From the NCBI GenBank assembly GCA_037178855.1, contig JASJZC010000006.1:682001-746000 (forward strand): DNA of 64,000 nucleotides, read 5' to 3'. The notes under the pieces were generated by a model. The model was not told where the DNA came from and did no database searches. It was given only the letters and a program-made list of their open reading frames with translations. The DNA comes from Oscheius sp. JU75. Its lineage: Eukaryota > Nematoda > Chromadorea > Rhabditida > Rhabditidae. Position 1 is the first letter of the stretch; each line of letters starts with the position of its first letter. Positions 22,501 through 33,440 of this stretch are shown here, one piece after another. A program made the translations under genes and the position numbers.

Positions 22501-22778
22501 GGAAATTGAAAAAAGAGCAAGTCACTTACTGTATACTTACTAATCCCATCATTCTTCTCCACCAGAACCTGAGTGTCAGGCACGGTTAGATGGATCATAG
22601 CGTCTTCTGGTCGAATGCTGGTCGAGTAAAATACATTGACCACTCGTGCCTGTACACAATTCAGTAAGAGAGACAGAGAGAGTGGCAGAGTGACAGAGTG
22701 ACTTACGGGACATTGCTCGAAAAAGTCGTATGTAGAAGATGAGGGTAGGGGAATTTCGTCTTCTGGTGCTGCCACCAT
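19512..22778 (-). CDS. SNX17: Sorting nexin 17 homologue (PX-FERM)
   Basis: Eleven exons total 1593 nt, 530 aa (human SNX17 is 470). A PX domain includes the cores FNIHVNGWFHTAVRFSQL and FPPKKLFNL. The FERM-like region has DIYLADGEKMIIKTNVDTP (F1), RKLVWDPRLEEAYLDNQEV (F2) and a PTB-like F3 (MTGKDSFQWISLQTDQ). The protein ends FANISNEDL, close to the conserved SNX17 C-terminus FEGIGDEDL whose last residues bind the Retriever subunit VPS26C. It retrieves NPxY-bearing cargo such as integrins and LRP receptors from early endosomes. The start at 22778 is the first in-frame ATG; the 5' part upstream has no ATG. The large fifth intron holds the structured repeat at 20995-21335. Confidence 0.92.
20995..21335 (+). 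repeat. Structured snRNA-like repeat, copy 1 (SNX17 intron, antisense)
   Basis: It shares a roughly 300-bp alignment with 26955-27256, including CAAGTGATCGTACCAGCGGT and TTGTAGAACGAGTT. Predicted elements in order: hairpin GTACC/GGTAC, hairpin TCGTT/AACGA, CGAAG-TAG-CTTCG, a T tract (CTTTTTGAAGAG), then a 10-bp stem CTCTGACCTG / CAGGTTAGAG with loop GCTTTATGT, followed by T6. The 5' part carries the TCTGCAAAG...CTTTGCAGA hairpin. Confidence 0.6.
22022..22136. mobile_element. Palindromic part of a TIR element, in an SNX17 intron
   Basis: GTCAACTCTAATCTGGGATA and its inverse TATCCTAGATTAGAGTTGAC lie 30-40 nt apart. The left flank (TTTACAGTTTGCAAG) and the right GCTCC-TCAGGAGC palindrome (22,190-22,205) match the fuller element at 56756-57211. 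The far right terminal repeat is missing. Confidence 0.7.
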
Positions 22779-23888
22779 GGGGGGAGGAGTGACTCGGATT
22801 TCCGTCGCTGTCACAGTCAGATTATCATGACCGGTTGACTACCCGCCCAGTCGGCTCACATGTGTTTCTCTCTCTGTGTTATAGAGAAAGAGAGACAGAG
22901 ACGGCAACCGTCGAAGCGTGGCTGGCAACCGGTCCCGACGCCCGCACTGTAGGGACGACCCCGAGGTCATGTATCGTTATCAGATCATTCCTTTTAGAGG
23001 TTCTGGAACGAGGGTGAAAGGGGTCTGTTAATGAGAGGTCTGTCTCCTCTGCAGTTCCCCACTTACTAAAACTATTTGCTTCACCCAGAACTATTTTTGC
23101 GATCCTAATCTCCCAGAAACCTTACATTCTCCCAGTACATTCCTTCTACAATATTGAGTGACCGCTCAGCAGACGAAATCTTTCGATTTTTGGCGGAATA
23201 AAGGGGAAAAGACTTTATAATAAAAGGTGAGAAAAGAGAGGAGATGAAAAAGCGTCATTTATTGGCTGTGAGAGCCCCGAATTGCAGCCAACAAATTGAC
23301 CAGCGAGATGCATTTTGGACTACGGTAGTCGGTGGAAGGTACGCAATAAAATCAACTGTTCACTTTCAGAATCTTTTAATTTTCAAGAGGAAGGAAAAAA
23401 AAATCAAAACACAAAGAAATTTCAAAGATCTGTCACTGCCCCTCTGTCTCCTGTTCTCTTGAGTTCATCCCGTAGATCTTTCTTAATCGAATGTCCATGA
23501 GCCAGCCCCTTAATTTCCTTAATTGTCTGGCCCCTTATCTCATTTCTATTTCCTCGACTCTGTTTTTTGTCCAAATGAAAGAAACCTCCATCATTATAAC
23601 TATCGAGCCCCCAATCCCTGAAGTGAGTCTTTTTCTGTGGATCGCGTGTGCTTCCGCATCTTTGGAGTTCGCACCCTTGAAAGGGAGGCTCCGTAATTGG
23701 ATAGTTGTAATTTGAGGATACATTAGCAAGAGTTCTGAGGAGGAAAAAAATGAGCTACTGGAGAGACAGAGACTGTTCAAGAAAACTTCCAGAACCCTGA
23801 CAAATCCTTCATCCGCCGACGTCGTCTCTCAGACAGCAGCTTCTTCACCCCGACTGTCAATGTCCTGTCCTCGGCTCCCTCCTGTACC
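22779..23888. other. Divergent intergenic region, SNX17 / first receptor gene
   Basis: Head-to-head promoters for SNX17 (-) and the receptor at 23889 (+). GAGACAGAG-type simple sequence occurs at about 22880. Short open frames on both strands (for example 23244-23462 and 23535-23780) lack domains and are not called. Confidence 0.5.
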
Positions 23889-26163
23889 ATGTCTTTCGTT
23901 CCCCAATGGGTCAACTCTCTACTTTCTGTTGGTAAGTCACTTCCTACCCCCATATAAAGTCTCCTAAAGAGACAAGTACCCTGAGAGAGTGAGAGAGATA
24001 CTTTGAAACCAAACTCCGCAGCTCCTTTTCTCACTCTGAGCGTCGGCGCCAGTTGCATGCGAACCATAGGCGAAATTCGGAATCAGGGCTTCTCCATATT
24101 GGAGACTATGAGTCCCATGTTGGCCAAGAAGCGTCCCGAGTTCCAGCAACGCATGCGCGTTATTAGGAAACGAGGTTGGTTACTGTATTTTCTATTAGCT
24201 TCCTTTTAGTGATTGACCGGAAGATGTCGATGGAAATCGACATGACTGGAACGTACTGTGACGAGGTTCTTCGTCCTCTCTACATGTACATGATGATCAT
24301 TGGTCTGAACCACACGTGAGTCTCCCAGCAATCGATCGAGAAAGAGTAGTTTCAGGTTCCAGCAGAAGTGGAGACGGAGAATGACCGTCTACAACTATAC
24401 TGTCATCCTCATGTTGGTGAGTAGGTGTTGAAACGGTGCCAACTGATCCTGATAGACCAGTCTACAGAGGCAGTAGAGAGAGAGTACAGGACAGATATAG
24501 TAGTACAGATTAATAGAGTATAGAATAGTCTCAGGAAGGAGGGAGAGAGAGAGAGAGAGGCAGAGAGACAGTATGAGTACAGGCTGTGCAGTACACTTCC
24601 TCAACAGAAAACTGTCCGTGAGCTGACTGAACTGCAAGTCTCACATGAGTCGAGACGTTTTCCAAGATCCAAAGAGTCAGAACAGTAATTTAGAGAGTTT
24701 ACTACCAACTGATACGTCCTCTCTTCCAGATGTGTGCCACCGTTCGAAAGTTCTCTCAAATCGGAGTCCGGAGCAACAACACTGACTCGGTCGTCCCCTT
24801 CACCTTTCAAGGAGCTGTCTTTGATCCGGCAGTCGTTCTCACTGTCTGCAATGCTCTGTTCCTGTTCAGTGGGACATCAGCCTCGTTCCTGCTGTTGAAG
24901 TTACAAAAACAGAGACAGAGGGTCTATCAGGTAGTCAAGATAGTGAAGAACCCAGGCGAAGTGTTCAGGTACTGGACTGTGGGCTAGGAAAGAACCGGAC
25001 AGAGGAGCATGACAAGAGACACTTCCATCTGAACAAGTTCCTGGTCGGACTAAGCTTTGCCTTCTCGATGATCATGGCAGTGACTCATATGTGTGAGTCA
25101 AGAGATAGAGAGACAGTTGTCTACTGAACCAGTTACAGTATCCAAGCTCGGAGTGATCAGTCTACCCTGGACGCCTCATCTGATCAATGACAATTGGTAC
25201 TTTGTCCCACTGGAAGGCTACGTGGTCAATACTGAGCAGACTCTTATAATTCCAAAAGTTTCAGATCTTTATAGCACAGAGCTCCATCTCCATGCTGGCT
25301 ATTCTCTTCTTCCAACTCTGCTTCATACTGAGAATGAGCATACAGAAACTAATAGATGAGATGGTTCCGTCTGTCAGAGAAGAGTGAGTCAAGATAGAGA
25401 GACAGAGAGACAGTGACTCATTCAAGTTGTCCCCTCCCCGAAGCCTCACTCCAACAAATCCACGATGTACAAGTCCACTACCAAGAGATCTTCAATGGAA
25501 AATCTCTGATTGAGGACAATTTCTCCTTCGCCCTGTTCTATACCTACGGAGCCTGTATTCCCATTCTCTGTCTCCTGTCCTACATCATAACTCGGAACAT
25601 CCATGCCGACTTTGCGGAGCTTCTAGCCATAGTCATCTGGATAGTACACATGGTCATCACTCTGCTACTGTTCAGTATTCCGGCCTTCATGGTTCATGAG
25701 AAGGTAAGGAGAGACAGAGAAACAGAGACATACATAAAGGAGACACAGAGTGAGATATAGAGAAACAGAGAGAAAGAAAGACAGAGAAAGACAGACATAG
25801 AGAGAGAAACGGAAAGTCTTACCAGAATATTCTAGGGTGACAAGCTGCTCTCGGCCTGCTTCAAGATGTACCATGAGACTCTCTGTGAGGAGAGAGATCT
25901 CCTGGTCTTGGCTCAGATGAACTTCCTGGCCTTCCAAATGCATTCAACCAAGCTGACTCTCTCGGCGGGGAACTACTTCTACATGAACAGGAAGATTCTG
26001 CTGAGTGTGAGTTTGACCCTTGACACTCTGTTCCCGTGTCTCTCTGTCTTCCCGAATCACTCTCTTCCAGCTCTTCTCAGCCATCTTCACCTACTTCCTC
26101 ATTCTTATGCAGTTCGACGGCGTCCAACAGGGAGCACCTCTGTCGTCTCTCCCCTCTCTGTGA
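23889..26163 (+). CDS. Gustatory-receptor-like 7TM protein 1 (subfamily A)
   Basis: About nine short-intron exons encode a seven-transmembrane-type protein beginning MSFVPQWVNSLLSV. Hydrophobic segments include LYMYMMIIGL, VLTVCNALFLFSGTSASFLL, FAFSMIMAVTHM, IFIAQSSISMLAILFFQLCF, CIPILCLLSYIITRNI and VIWIVHMVITLLLFSIPAFM. The C-terminal block has LSAGNYFYMNRKILLS and ends with FTYFLILMQF, exactly the TYhhhhhQF signature of the insect gustatory receptor (7tm_7) family, which also includes nematode LITE-1 and GUR-3. It resembles the receptors at 28735 and 30836 most (CPLPEASLQQI loop, HETLCEERDLL). Ligand unknown. A polyadenylation signal follows at 26204. Confidence 0.82.
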
Positions 26164-26203
26164 ACATTTGTTCTCAACTTCCAATTGTTGTCTTCCAATT
26201 CTC

Positions 26204-26209
26204 AATAAA
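26204..26209 (+). terminator. Polyadenylation signal AATAAA of receptor 1
   Basis: AATAAA 41 nt after the stop codon. Confidence 0.55.
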
Positions 26210-26525
26210 GCTGTCTCCAGCCCTGTCCATTTTGTTAATTGATTCGCCGGGTCGTCGGCGGCGTCCAGCATTCAAATAACGGGCCACACTCTTCCAGGAT
26301 CAGATTTCTCTAATTTCCTCTCTTTTTTATGGGTTTCAGAGGGCGATATTGGAGTACTCTTTAAAGACCGAAGGTCTACGCCCTTGCTTTTTCAGCTCTT
26401 TTGGTTCCTGATTGTGGGCAGAGCGATAGAGAGACAGAGGGATAGAGGCAGAGAGACAGAATGACAGATATACACAGCCTCTTTTGACCATTCATGACTC
26501 TGTTTTTCCAGAACAACCCGTAGAA

Positions 26526-28714
26526 ATGAGTGACGATGGTGCTTCGTCCCATCACAGTGAGCTCCAGCCAATAAGTTCTGAGTCAAGCAGTACAAGAAAT
26601 CCATCTCCGAGAGACGAAAAGCCAGATGAGACAGAAAAAGCTTCAGAAAAGAAGAATCTACTCCAGTTCATGAGGAACAAGATCTTTCCCACCAAGGTAC
26701 ATGTCCCTGAACCCTTCAGCTTCACCAAAGAGGCTCGGAGGCCCTTGACAAGGTTCATGGATCTGGTGGGGCTGCATGAAGGGTAAAGTGTTCATATCTG
26801 CTCTAGACTAATTTTACTTTTAGACACAATGGGACCTTTTCCAACTGGATGAGACGTATCATACTATTCTATATGGTGAGTGAACAGTACTAAATGCTCC
26901 ACCCAAACAGACCATTTTCAACTAAACATGACATACCCAAAACACCGTTTTTTGGCCTAATCATGTTATACAAAGGTGTAGCCCCTATCAAAATCTAGTT
27001 TGTAAAATATCGCAGCCGTACGATATCGGGTACGACAGGGATCCCCGTCTCACCGCCGTGCTATCTGGCGCCGGTCCTTATGAATACGATGCTCCGTCCC
27101 TCAAAGTCAGCTTTCGGGATCAAGTGATCGTACCAGCGGTACCCTCAGAGCATGTTCGTTGTAGAACGAGTTCACCGAAGTGGTCTAGGGAGAATACGGT
27201 TTTTTGAAGAGATAAGAGCTCTGGTCTGACTTTATGTCAGGCCAGGGCCCTTTTTCTTTTCGGGGTCAGAAGACTCTTTGTTCAACTCATGAAAGTACTT
27301 TTAGTTCGCCTGCACGCTTCGACGAGTCAGTCAGCTGGGAGAGTCGAGCATATTAGACAATGAATACCCATTGAACAAGCACAAATTCGGGAATATGCAG
27401 CAGGCGCTGTTCAATCCGGGAGTAATCTTTTCTGTTACAAGGCTACTGTTCACATTGAGTGGGCTGTTAACGGGACTGAGCATGGGTCTGATGTGTAAAT
27501 CGAGGAAAAAGTACTTGACGGTAAATCGGGTCATTGTCAGTCTCTATCCGTGTTCCAGGCTGTCGACGCCGTCCTCGACACCGAAGAATCCGCTCTGATT
27601 CTAGAAAAAGCCAAAAAGCTGAGCCGTCATCTTGTATACGTTTGCCTTGTTCTGTCACTGGCATGTACTTTTGCCGAAATCAGTTAGTTTCCAAGAAAAC
27701 CCAATATATTTCCTTTCAGCCGGAAAACTTCGACAACTCTTTATCCAAAAGCTGCCTTGGGCTTCTCCATTGATCAAAGTTGCTTGGTACTATCTTCCCT
27801 TTGAAGGTGGTCTTACTCTATTTTGCGAGTGTGCCATCGTTTTGAACGCAGTGGATTTCTATAGTAGCTGTACATTGCTGCGTTACGTTATAGCTGATGT
27901 CTGCCAGAAGATGAGGAAGGACTTCAGGTTGGAAAGGGAGAGAGACAGAGACAGAGACAGATCCTAAGCTCTAACTTCAGTGAAGCTGCTCCCTTGGTTA
28001 AACTACAGTACCTCGACGAGATTCAAGGTCGCCACTTCCACCTCCTGACAGCCAAGAGGAAATTGGAAGATTGCTACAGTCTGACCGTTTTTCTGTACTA
28101 CTTCATCATCATTCCGTGCATTTGCTTCCTGGCCTATGTCTCTTACAGAAACTACAGGGTCTGGGCGGCACCTACATCAATGTCGTACCATTTACAGTTA
28201 TTCCCAGGAATTGTGTACGGCCTGGGGACATGGATGGTAGTCAATATTATTCTCTTGCTCATAATCAGTATTCCGGCTTTTCAGTTGACTGAGGAGGTAT
28301 GGGTGAGAACTTTCTGCTCACCAAATTTAGGGAGAAGAGATCACAACCTGCGCTTTTGAACTATATCAGAACTGTCTAAAGGGAGAGGACGACCCGAGGA
28401 TTTCTGTAAGTTTTCTAGTGTATGGAAAACACAATTTAAGTCCCAAATGCTTATTCTGATTGCTCAAATAGAGAGTCACAAGATCACAATATCGGCTCAT
28501 AACTACTTTCCAATGCACAGAGGGATTCTGCTTACGGTAAGCCAGAATAAAAGAGAGACAGATAGACAGAGAACCCTGGTCTTTCCAGATGTTCTCAGCC
28601 GTCTTCACCTACTTCCTAATCCTGGTCCAGTTTGGTGGCAATGACGAGCCCTTGGAGATGAGCAGCTGTTTCAGAACCGCGCTAGAAATGTGTAAAAACA
28701 GTACTGTCAACTGA
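26526..28714 (+). CDS. Gustatory-receptor-like 7TM protein 2 (subfamily B)
   Basis: Starts with a Ser/Pro/acidic N-terminal region (MSDDGASSHHSELQ...) that should be cytoplasmic, then FSFTKEARRPLTRFMDLVGL before TM1 (RRIILFYMFACTL). Further membrane segments include VTRLLFTLSGLLTGLSMGL, VYVCLVLSLACTFAEI, IIIPCICFLAYVSYRNY and NIILLLIISIPAF. The C-terminal block SAHNYFPMHRGILL is followed by FTYFLILVQF, the GR-family TM7 motif. LVKLQYLDEIQ and LLTAKRKLEDCYSL are shared with the receptor at 33441, defining subfamily B. One intron (about 26876-27305) holds the structured repeat. The ATG lies 14 nt after a GTTTTTCCAG acceptor-like site. Intact. Confidence 0.82.
26955..27256 (+). repeat. Structured snRNA-like repeat, copy 2 (receptor 2 intron, sense)
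   Basis: Homologous to 20995-21335 over nearly its whole length: TTTCGGGATCAAGTGATCGT, the GTACC/GGTAC hairpin, TTGTAGAACGAGTT, GGTTTTTTGAAGAG, and a terminal stem CTCTGGTCTG / CAGGCCAGGG with the loop ACTTTATGT followed by CCTTTTT. The middle CGAAG-TAG-CTTCG hairpin of copy 1 is absent here. Confidence 0.6.
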
Positions 28715-28734
28715 TACATATTCCCAAAATGTCT

Positions 28735-30603
28735 TTATTTGTATATCACCGTACTATTTCTTCTTACTTCCTGCCCAGTAGTCTGTCCGAACTGGACCAA
28801 GATGAGGAAGTAGGTGAAGATGGCCGAGAATAGCTGAAAAATGAATACTGAGCGTGATTGTCAACCTACACTGATCAGAATCTTCCTGTTCATACTGAAG
28901 TAGTTGCTGGCAGAGAGAGTCAGACGAGCCGAGTGGATTTGAAAAACTAGCAGGGTCATTTGTGACTGGAAATTTGAGATATTGATGATGTACAGGGGAG
29001 CTGACCACGACTTGAAGATCTCTTTCTTCACACAAGCCCTCGTGGTACATTTTGAAGGAAGCAGAGAGAAGTTTTTCGCCCTAAGGGATATATTCTTTTT
29101 TACTGTCTCTCTGTCTCTCCGCCTCTCTGTCTGATATGAACTCACATCCTCATGAATCATAAAAGCTGGTATGCTAATCATAAGAAGTGCCGCAATGTGG
29201 GTCAGAATCCACATTCCGAGAGAAATATGATGGGCCCAGTTGTCGGACTGAACGAACTTTTGAGCTCATTGTACCCTTACCGATAAGTTTTTCACGATAA
29301 GGTAGCCCAAGAAGCAAATTACGGGAATGACAACACCATAGCTGTAGAACAAAATGGAAGAAAAGTGGTCTTCCAGGGTCATCTTCGCACACAGAAGTTC
29401 CTGATGATGGATTTGGACCTTGCGAATACGACGCAGTGATTCTTCGGGAAGGGGACATTCTTCATGATCTCCCTCGGGAACCATCTCCTTTAAAAGATTT
29501 TGTATACTGAAACGGATGATGGTGCAACTTTGGGAGAAGAAGATGGTCAGGATGGAGATTGCGCTCTCGGCGATGAAGGTCTGAAAAATTGACAGGGATT
29601 CTCAGGGAGGTTACCACGTAAAACTCCACGGGCCAGTAGTACCAGTGGTCGGAAATCAAAGGCGGGAGCCAGGGTAGTTGCAGAGCTTTTATCTTGTACA
29701 CTGAAAGTAAGTCTCTGTTTCTGTCTCTGTCTCTGACTCACACAGCTTGCTCGACGAGGCTACAAACGAGAAAACCAGACACAAGATGACAGTAATAACC
29801 GTCTGTCTGGCAACTTCTTCATCATTTCTTTCCTCTTGCCAAGCTTGAATCTGTGTCTTGAAGCTCTGAAACGAACTCAAGTATTCGGGTATCTTGATTA
29901 CATACCTTCGTAAGGAAATTCCTCTTCTTCCTGAAGATCAACATGAATGTTGCTGCAAGAGCTCCACTAAATAAAAACACTGCGTTGCAGATAGTAAGAA
30001 CAGTCGTGGGATCAAACATGGCTTCGCCCCAGGAAAGAGGAAGGAGTCCAGGCTCTCTGGTTCCGATCTGCTGGAAGCGACGGAAACTTCCGAGAAACTG
30101 GGGAGATTAAGAGTTTGTTCGGAGGCGATGACTTACTAAAATAACTATGACCACATTACAGTAGACCTTATTCAAAGCTCTGTACTTCCGAAAGAATCTG
30201 GAAGATTTTTCTGTCGCTACTGTCACTGTCACTATCACCTACCCCTCATTCAATCCAAGCAGACTTGTGTACATGTACAGCGCCCACGAAACATCGTTTT
30301 GGATCTGCTCGGAAAAAGCAAAAGATGGTTTTCTGTTCTTTCCCTCCTCTTCAGAGTATTCCGAATAGATAGCAGAAGACTTTCTCGACTTCCCCTCCGA
30401 TTTCACAGTGGTGGTGTGGCTTACAATGCTACCATTTCTGGTTGAAGCATTGCTGAAGAGGGGGCCCCCACAGACAGCGGTTATTGGGGACATTAATGTT
30501 CCATAAGGAAGATGATCCGAAGCCTTGGAAAGGTAAACTTTAGAATATCGCGACCTACCGATTCGGTGTCCATGGAGTTTAAGTAGCTGTTCCGACGAGC
30601 CAT
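28735..30603 (-). CDS. Gustatory-receptor-like 7TM protein 3 (subfamily A)
   Basis: Begins MARRNSYLNSMDTES and, after a short intron, a Ser-rich N-terminal tail containing STRNGSIVSH, shared with the neighbour at 30836. It continues with RRFQQIGTREPGLLPLSWG, the segment VLTICNAVFLFSGALAATFM, LQLPWLPPLISDHWYYWP, CPLPEESLRRIRKVQIHHQ, VIPVICFLGYLIVKNL, and LSASNYFSMNRKIL before FTYFLILVQF. All junctions I traced are in phase with introns of 40-100 bp. It is tail to tail with receptor 2 (only 20 bp between stops), so their transcripts must overlap or end very tightly. 7TM gustatory-receptor family; ligand unknown. Confidence 0.82.
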
Positions 30604-30835
30604 TTGGAAAATGAGAGCCGTATGCACTTATATACAGAAACGGCTTCGAAGTTCAGTGGAAAAGTTGGAATAGGAGCTTTCCGGATATTGCGCAAGGTCT
30701 GGAGAGCAACCTCATCCTCTCCCCCACCCTCCATATTTGCCCTTGGATATTCGTTTCGTTCATCATGTGAATACGAGTCAATAAATGTAATTTTTTCTGG
30801 AGCAGTCCCCAGGATTACCAGGATTATAACAATTT

Positions 30836-33305
30836 TATAAATCACTGATCAAGGTACTGTTGTCTCCCAGGTTCTTGGCCGTACTCTCTCCGAACTGGAC
30901 CAGAATGAGAAAGTAGGTAAAAATGGCTGAGAAGAGCTGAAAAAATGAATACTGTGCGTGATTGCCAACCTACACTGATCAGAATCTTCCTGTTCATACT
31001 GAAGTAGTTGCTGGCTGAGAGCGTTAGCTTGGCCGAGTGGATTTGGAAGACCAGCAGAGTCATTTGTGACTGGAAGTTTGAGTTTTTGATAAAGTACGGA
31101 TGAGCCTACCACGACCAGAAGGTCTCTTTCCTCACACAAGGCCTCGTGATACATTTTGAAGGATGCAGAGAGCAGTTTTTCACCCTGAAAAATTAGAACT
31201 CAACATGGTCTCTGACCATATTTTGACTGGCTTTTAATTAGCTGAAAGACGAGAGGAAAGAATCAGAGTTCAGAGACAGACTGACAAAAGGGCACCTGTA
31301 CCCGCTGAATAGTATTTCCCGTACCACCTTGGTTTTCAAACAGGGCGAGACGGAACGGGTAAGACAATTATGTCTCACCCGTACCATCTCAGCATAACTC
31401 ACATCTTCGTGAATCATAAACGCGGGTATGCTCATGATCATCAGAGCTGACATAGTCGTGAAGATCCACATTCCCAGGGAAAATTGCAGGGCCAAATTGT
31501 CGTCATTTGACAAAATTTCTTTGGTTAAAGAATGTTGAAAAAACTATACCGAAATATTTTTCAATATGAGATATCCCAAAAAGCAGATGGCCGGAATGGC
31601 ACATCCATAACTGTAGAAGAGGACGAAGGAGAAGTTTTCTTCCATCAACGTCTTAGCACTTAAAATTTCCTGGTGCTGGATTTGTACGTCTCGAATTCGG
31701 CGGAGAGACTCTTCAGGAAGGGGGCAATCCTCGTGATCGCCTTCGGGGACCATGTTCTTCAGCAGGTTCTGGATACTGTACCTGAGCATGGTACAGGTCG
31801 TAGCAAAAGAGATAGTTAAGATGCAGATGGCGTTCTGGGCAATGAAGCTCTGAAAAAGTTGCTATCACTGTCTCTCTGTCCCCTACCAGATATACTTCAA
31901 GCGGCCAGAAGTACCAGTGATCAGTAATGAAAGCTGGTATCCATGGCAGACGTAGAGCTTTTATCTTATAGCCTAAACTCCAACCTAGTTTCATAAGACT
32001 AAAGTCTTACAAAGAGTGCTCCCAACGGAAGACAGAGACAATCCTACACAAATAGCCACCATGATCTTATTTGCTCGCAGCTGCTTGGCCTCATCCGTAT
32101 GATCTCGAAATTTTTTCAGTGTGGAGCCGAAAGACTTAAAAGAAACTGCCCGAAATAGAGAAATCAAACCTCATTAAAATCTCTTATTTTTCGGCTCATC
32201 AAAATAAGCATCATGGATGAGAAGGCACCTCTGGAATTGTACGGATCAACACGGGATTGTATCGACGAAGAAGTTGATGGTAGGGGTTGATACATAATTC
32301 AAGCAGCGCGCCAAGAAAGTACGGGTGGGATCCAGCCGAGCTGCATAAACTAATGGTAGTGCGTTGGACAGTAGTCGGAGAGGCCCTGCATCGACTTTTT
32401 TTTAACCTACGTCATTATAAATATGGCATTGCACAGTGTGATAACAATGGTCGGGTCAAAGATGGCCTGTCCCCATGGGAGAGGAGGAAGTCCCGGCTCC
32501 CTTGTGCCGACCTGTTGGAAACGTCGGAGACTGCTGACAAACTGAAATTTTGTACTTTCTGTTTTGTGTAAAGTTAAAGTTACAAGCAGGGCTGTAACAG
32601 AATAGCAATAAGCTGCGTTCAGCTTTGCCAACGGGGTCGTACGGGTATAGCTCATGTTCAGACCCAAGGCAGTCATATAAAAGTGGACGATCTGATTTCC
32701 CTTCTTCATTTCTTCTTCGATCTCGAGTGAGGTTTTGGAGGCGACTTAAATGGGTTCTTAGGTTAAATTTTAGAGCCTTACTTTTTTCTCCATAGTAGTC
32801 AGAAAAAGTCTTGTCACTGGCTTCGCTTCCAGACTTGCTCACAACACTTCCTGACCGAGACCCCACTTTGCTCCCTGTTTTGCTTGACACACTACCGTTG
32901 CGGGTGCTTTCATCTCCAGTACCACCACCATAGGTCACTGAGGGAGGCTTGAGATAGTTCCCGTCCGATATTTGGAGGAGCTAAAACATATCCATTAATT
33001 TTTAAGAGCTGTCGCGTCAGTGTGTCGCCTTTTTTCAAAAGTTGGTGTATTGGCAATATGTGCGCTTTCGGCCAGGAGGACACGTATTCGAATCTGCTCG
33101 GCGACTACCCCCATTAGGGTATTGGCGGTAAGGTAACTTTAGACCCTCCACAGCGGTGGTGGCCTAAAGTTAGCCGTGGGGCCTAAAGTAGACGCTAGGA
33201 TCGAAACTGCCTGCTCAGCCATCTGTATAGCCTAGACCAGGAGGGCGATATACTTACCGGAGGTGGATTATCTATAGAAGAGAGATAGCTGCCTCGTCTC
33301 GGCAT
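30836..33305 (-). CDS. Gustatory-receptor-like 7TM protein 4 (subfamily A)
   Basis: First exon MPRRGSYLSSIDNPPP ends at a donor near 33258. The second opens LLQISDGNYLKPPSVTYGG and carries STRNGSVSS plus a Gly/Ser-rich tail. Then MTALGLNMSYTRTTPLAKL, RRFQQVGTREPGLPPL, VITLCNAIFIM, an intron with a tRNA-like insert (about 32310-32400), GAFSSMMLILMSRKI, CPLPEESLRRIRDVQIQHQ, AIPAICFLGYLILKNI, MSIPAFMIHED and SNYFSMNRKILIS followed by FTYFLILVQF. It is a close paralogue and tandem neighbour of receptor 3, only about 230 bp upstream of that gene's start. Confidence 0.82.
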
Positions 33306-33440
33306 CGACAATATAGGTATAGCAGAGAGGGGATACCCCTAGAGTCTATTTGTCCTTGGACCCGAGACCGGAAGGAAGTTGGTGAGGACCAGGTTCTATG
33401 TCTTTTTGTGTTTTCATTCCATAGCAACAATAAATTTGTA

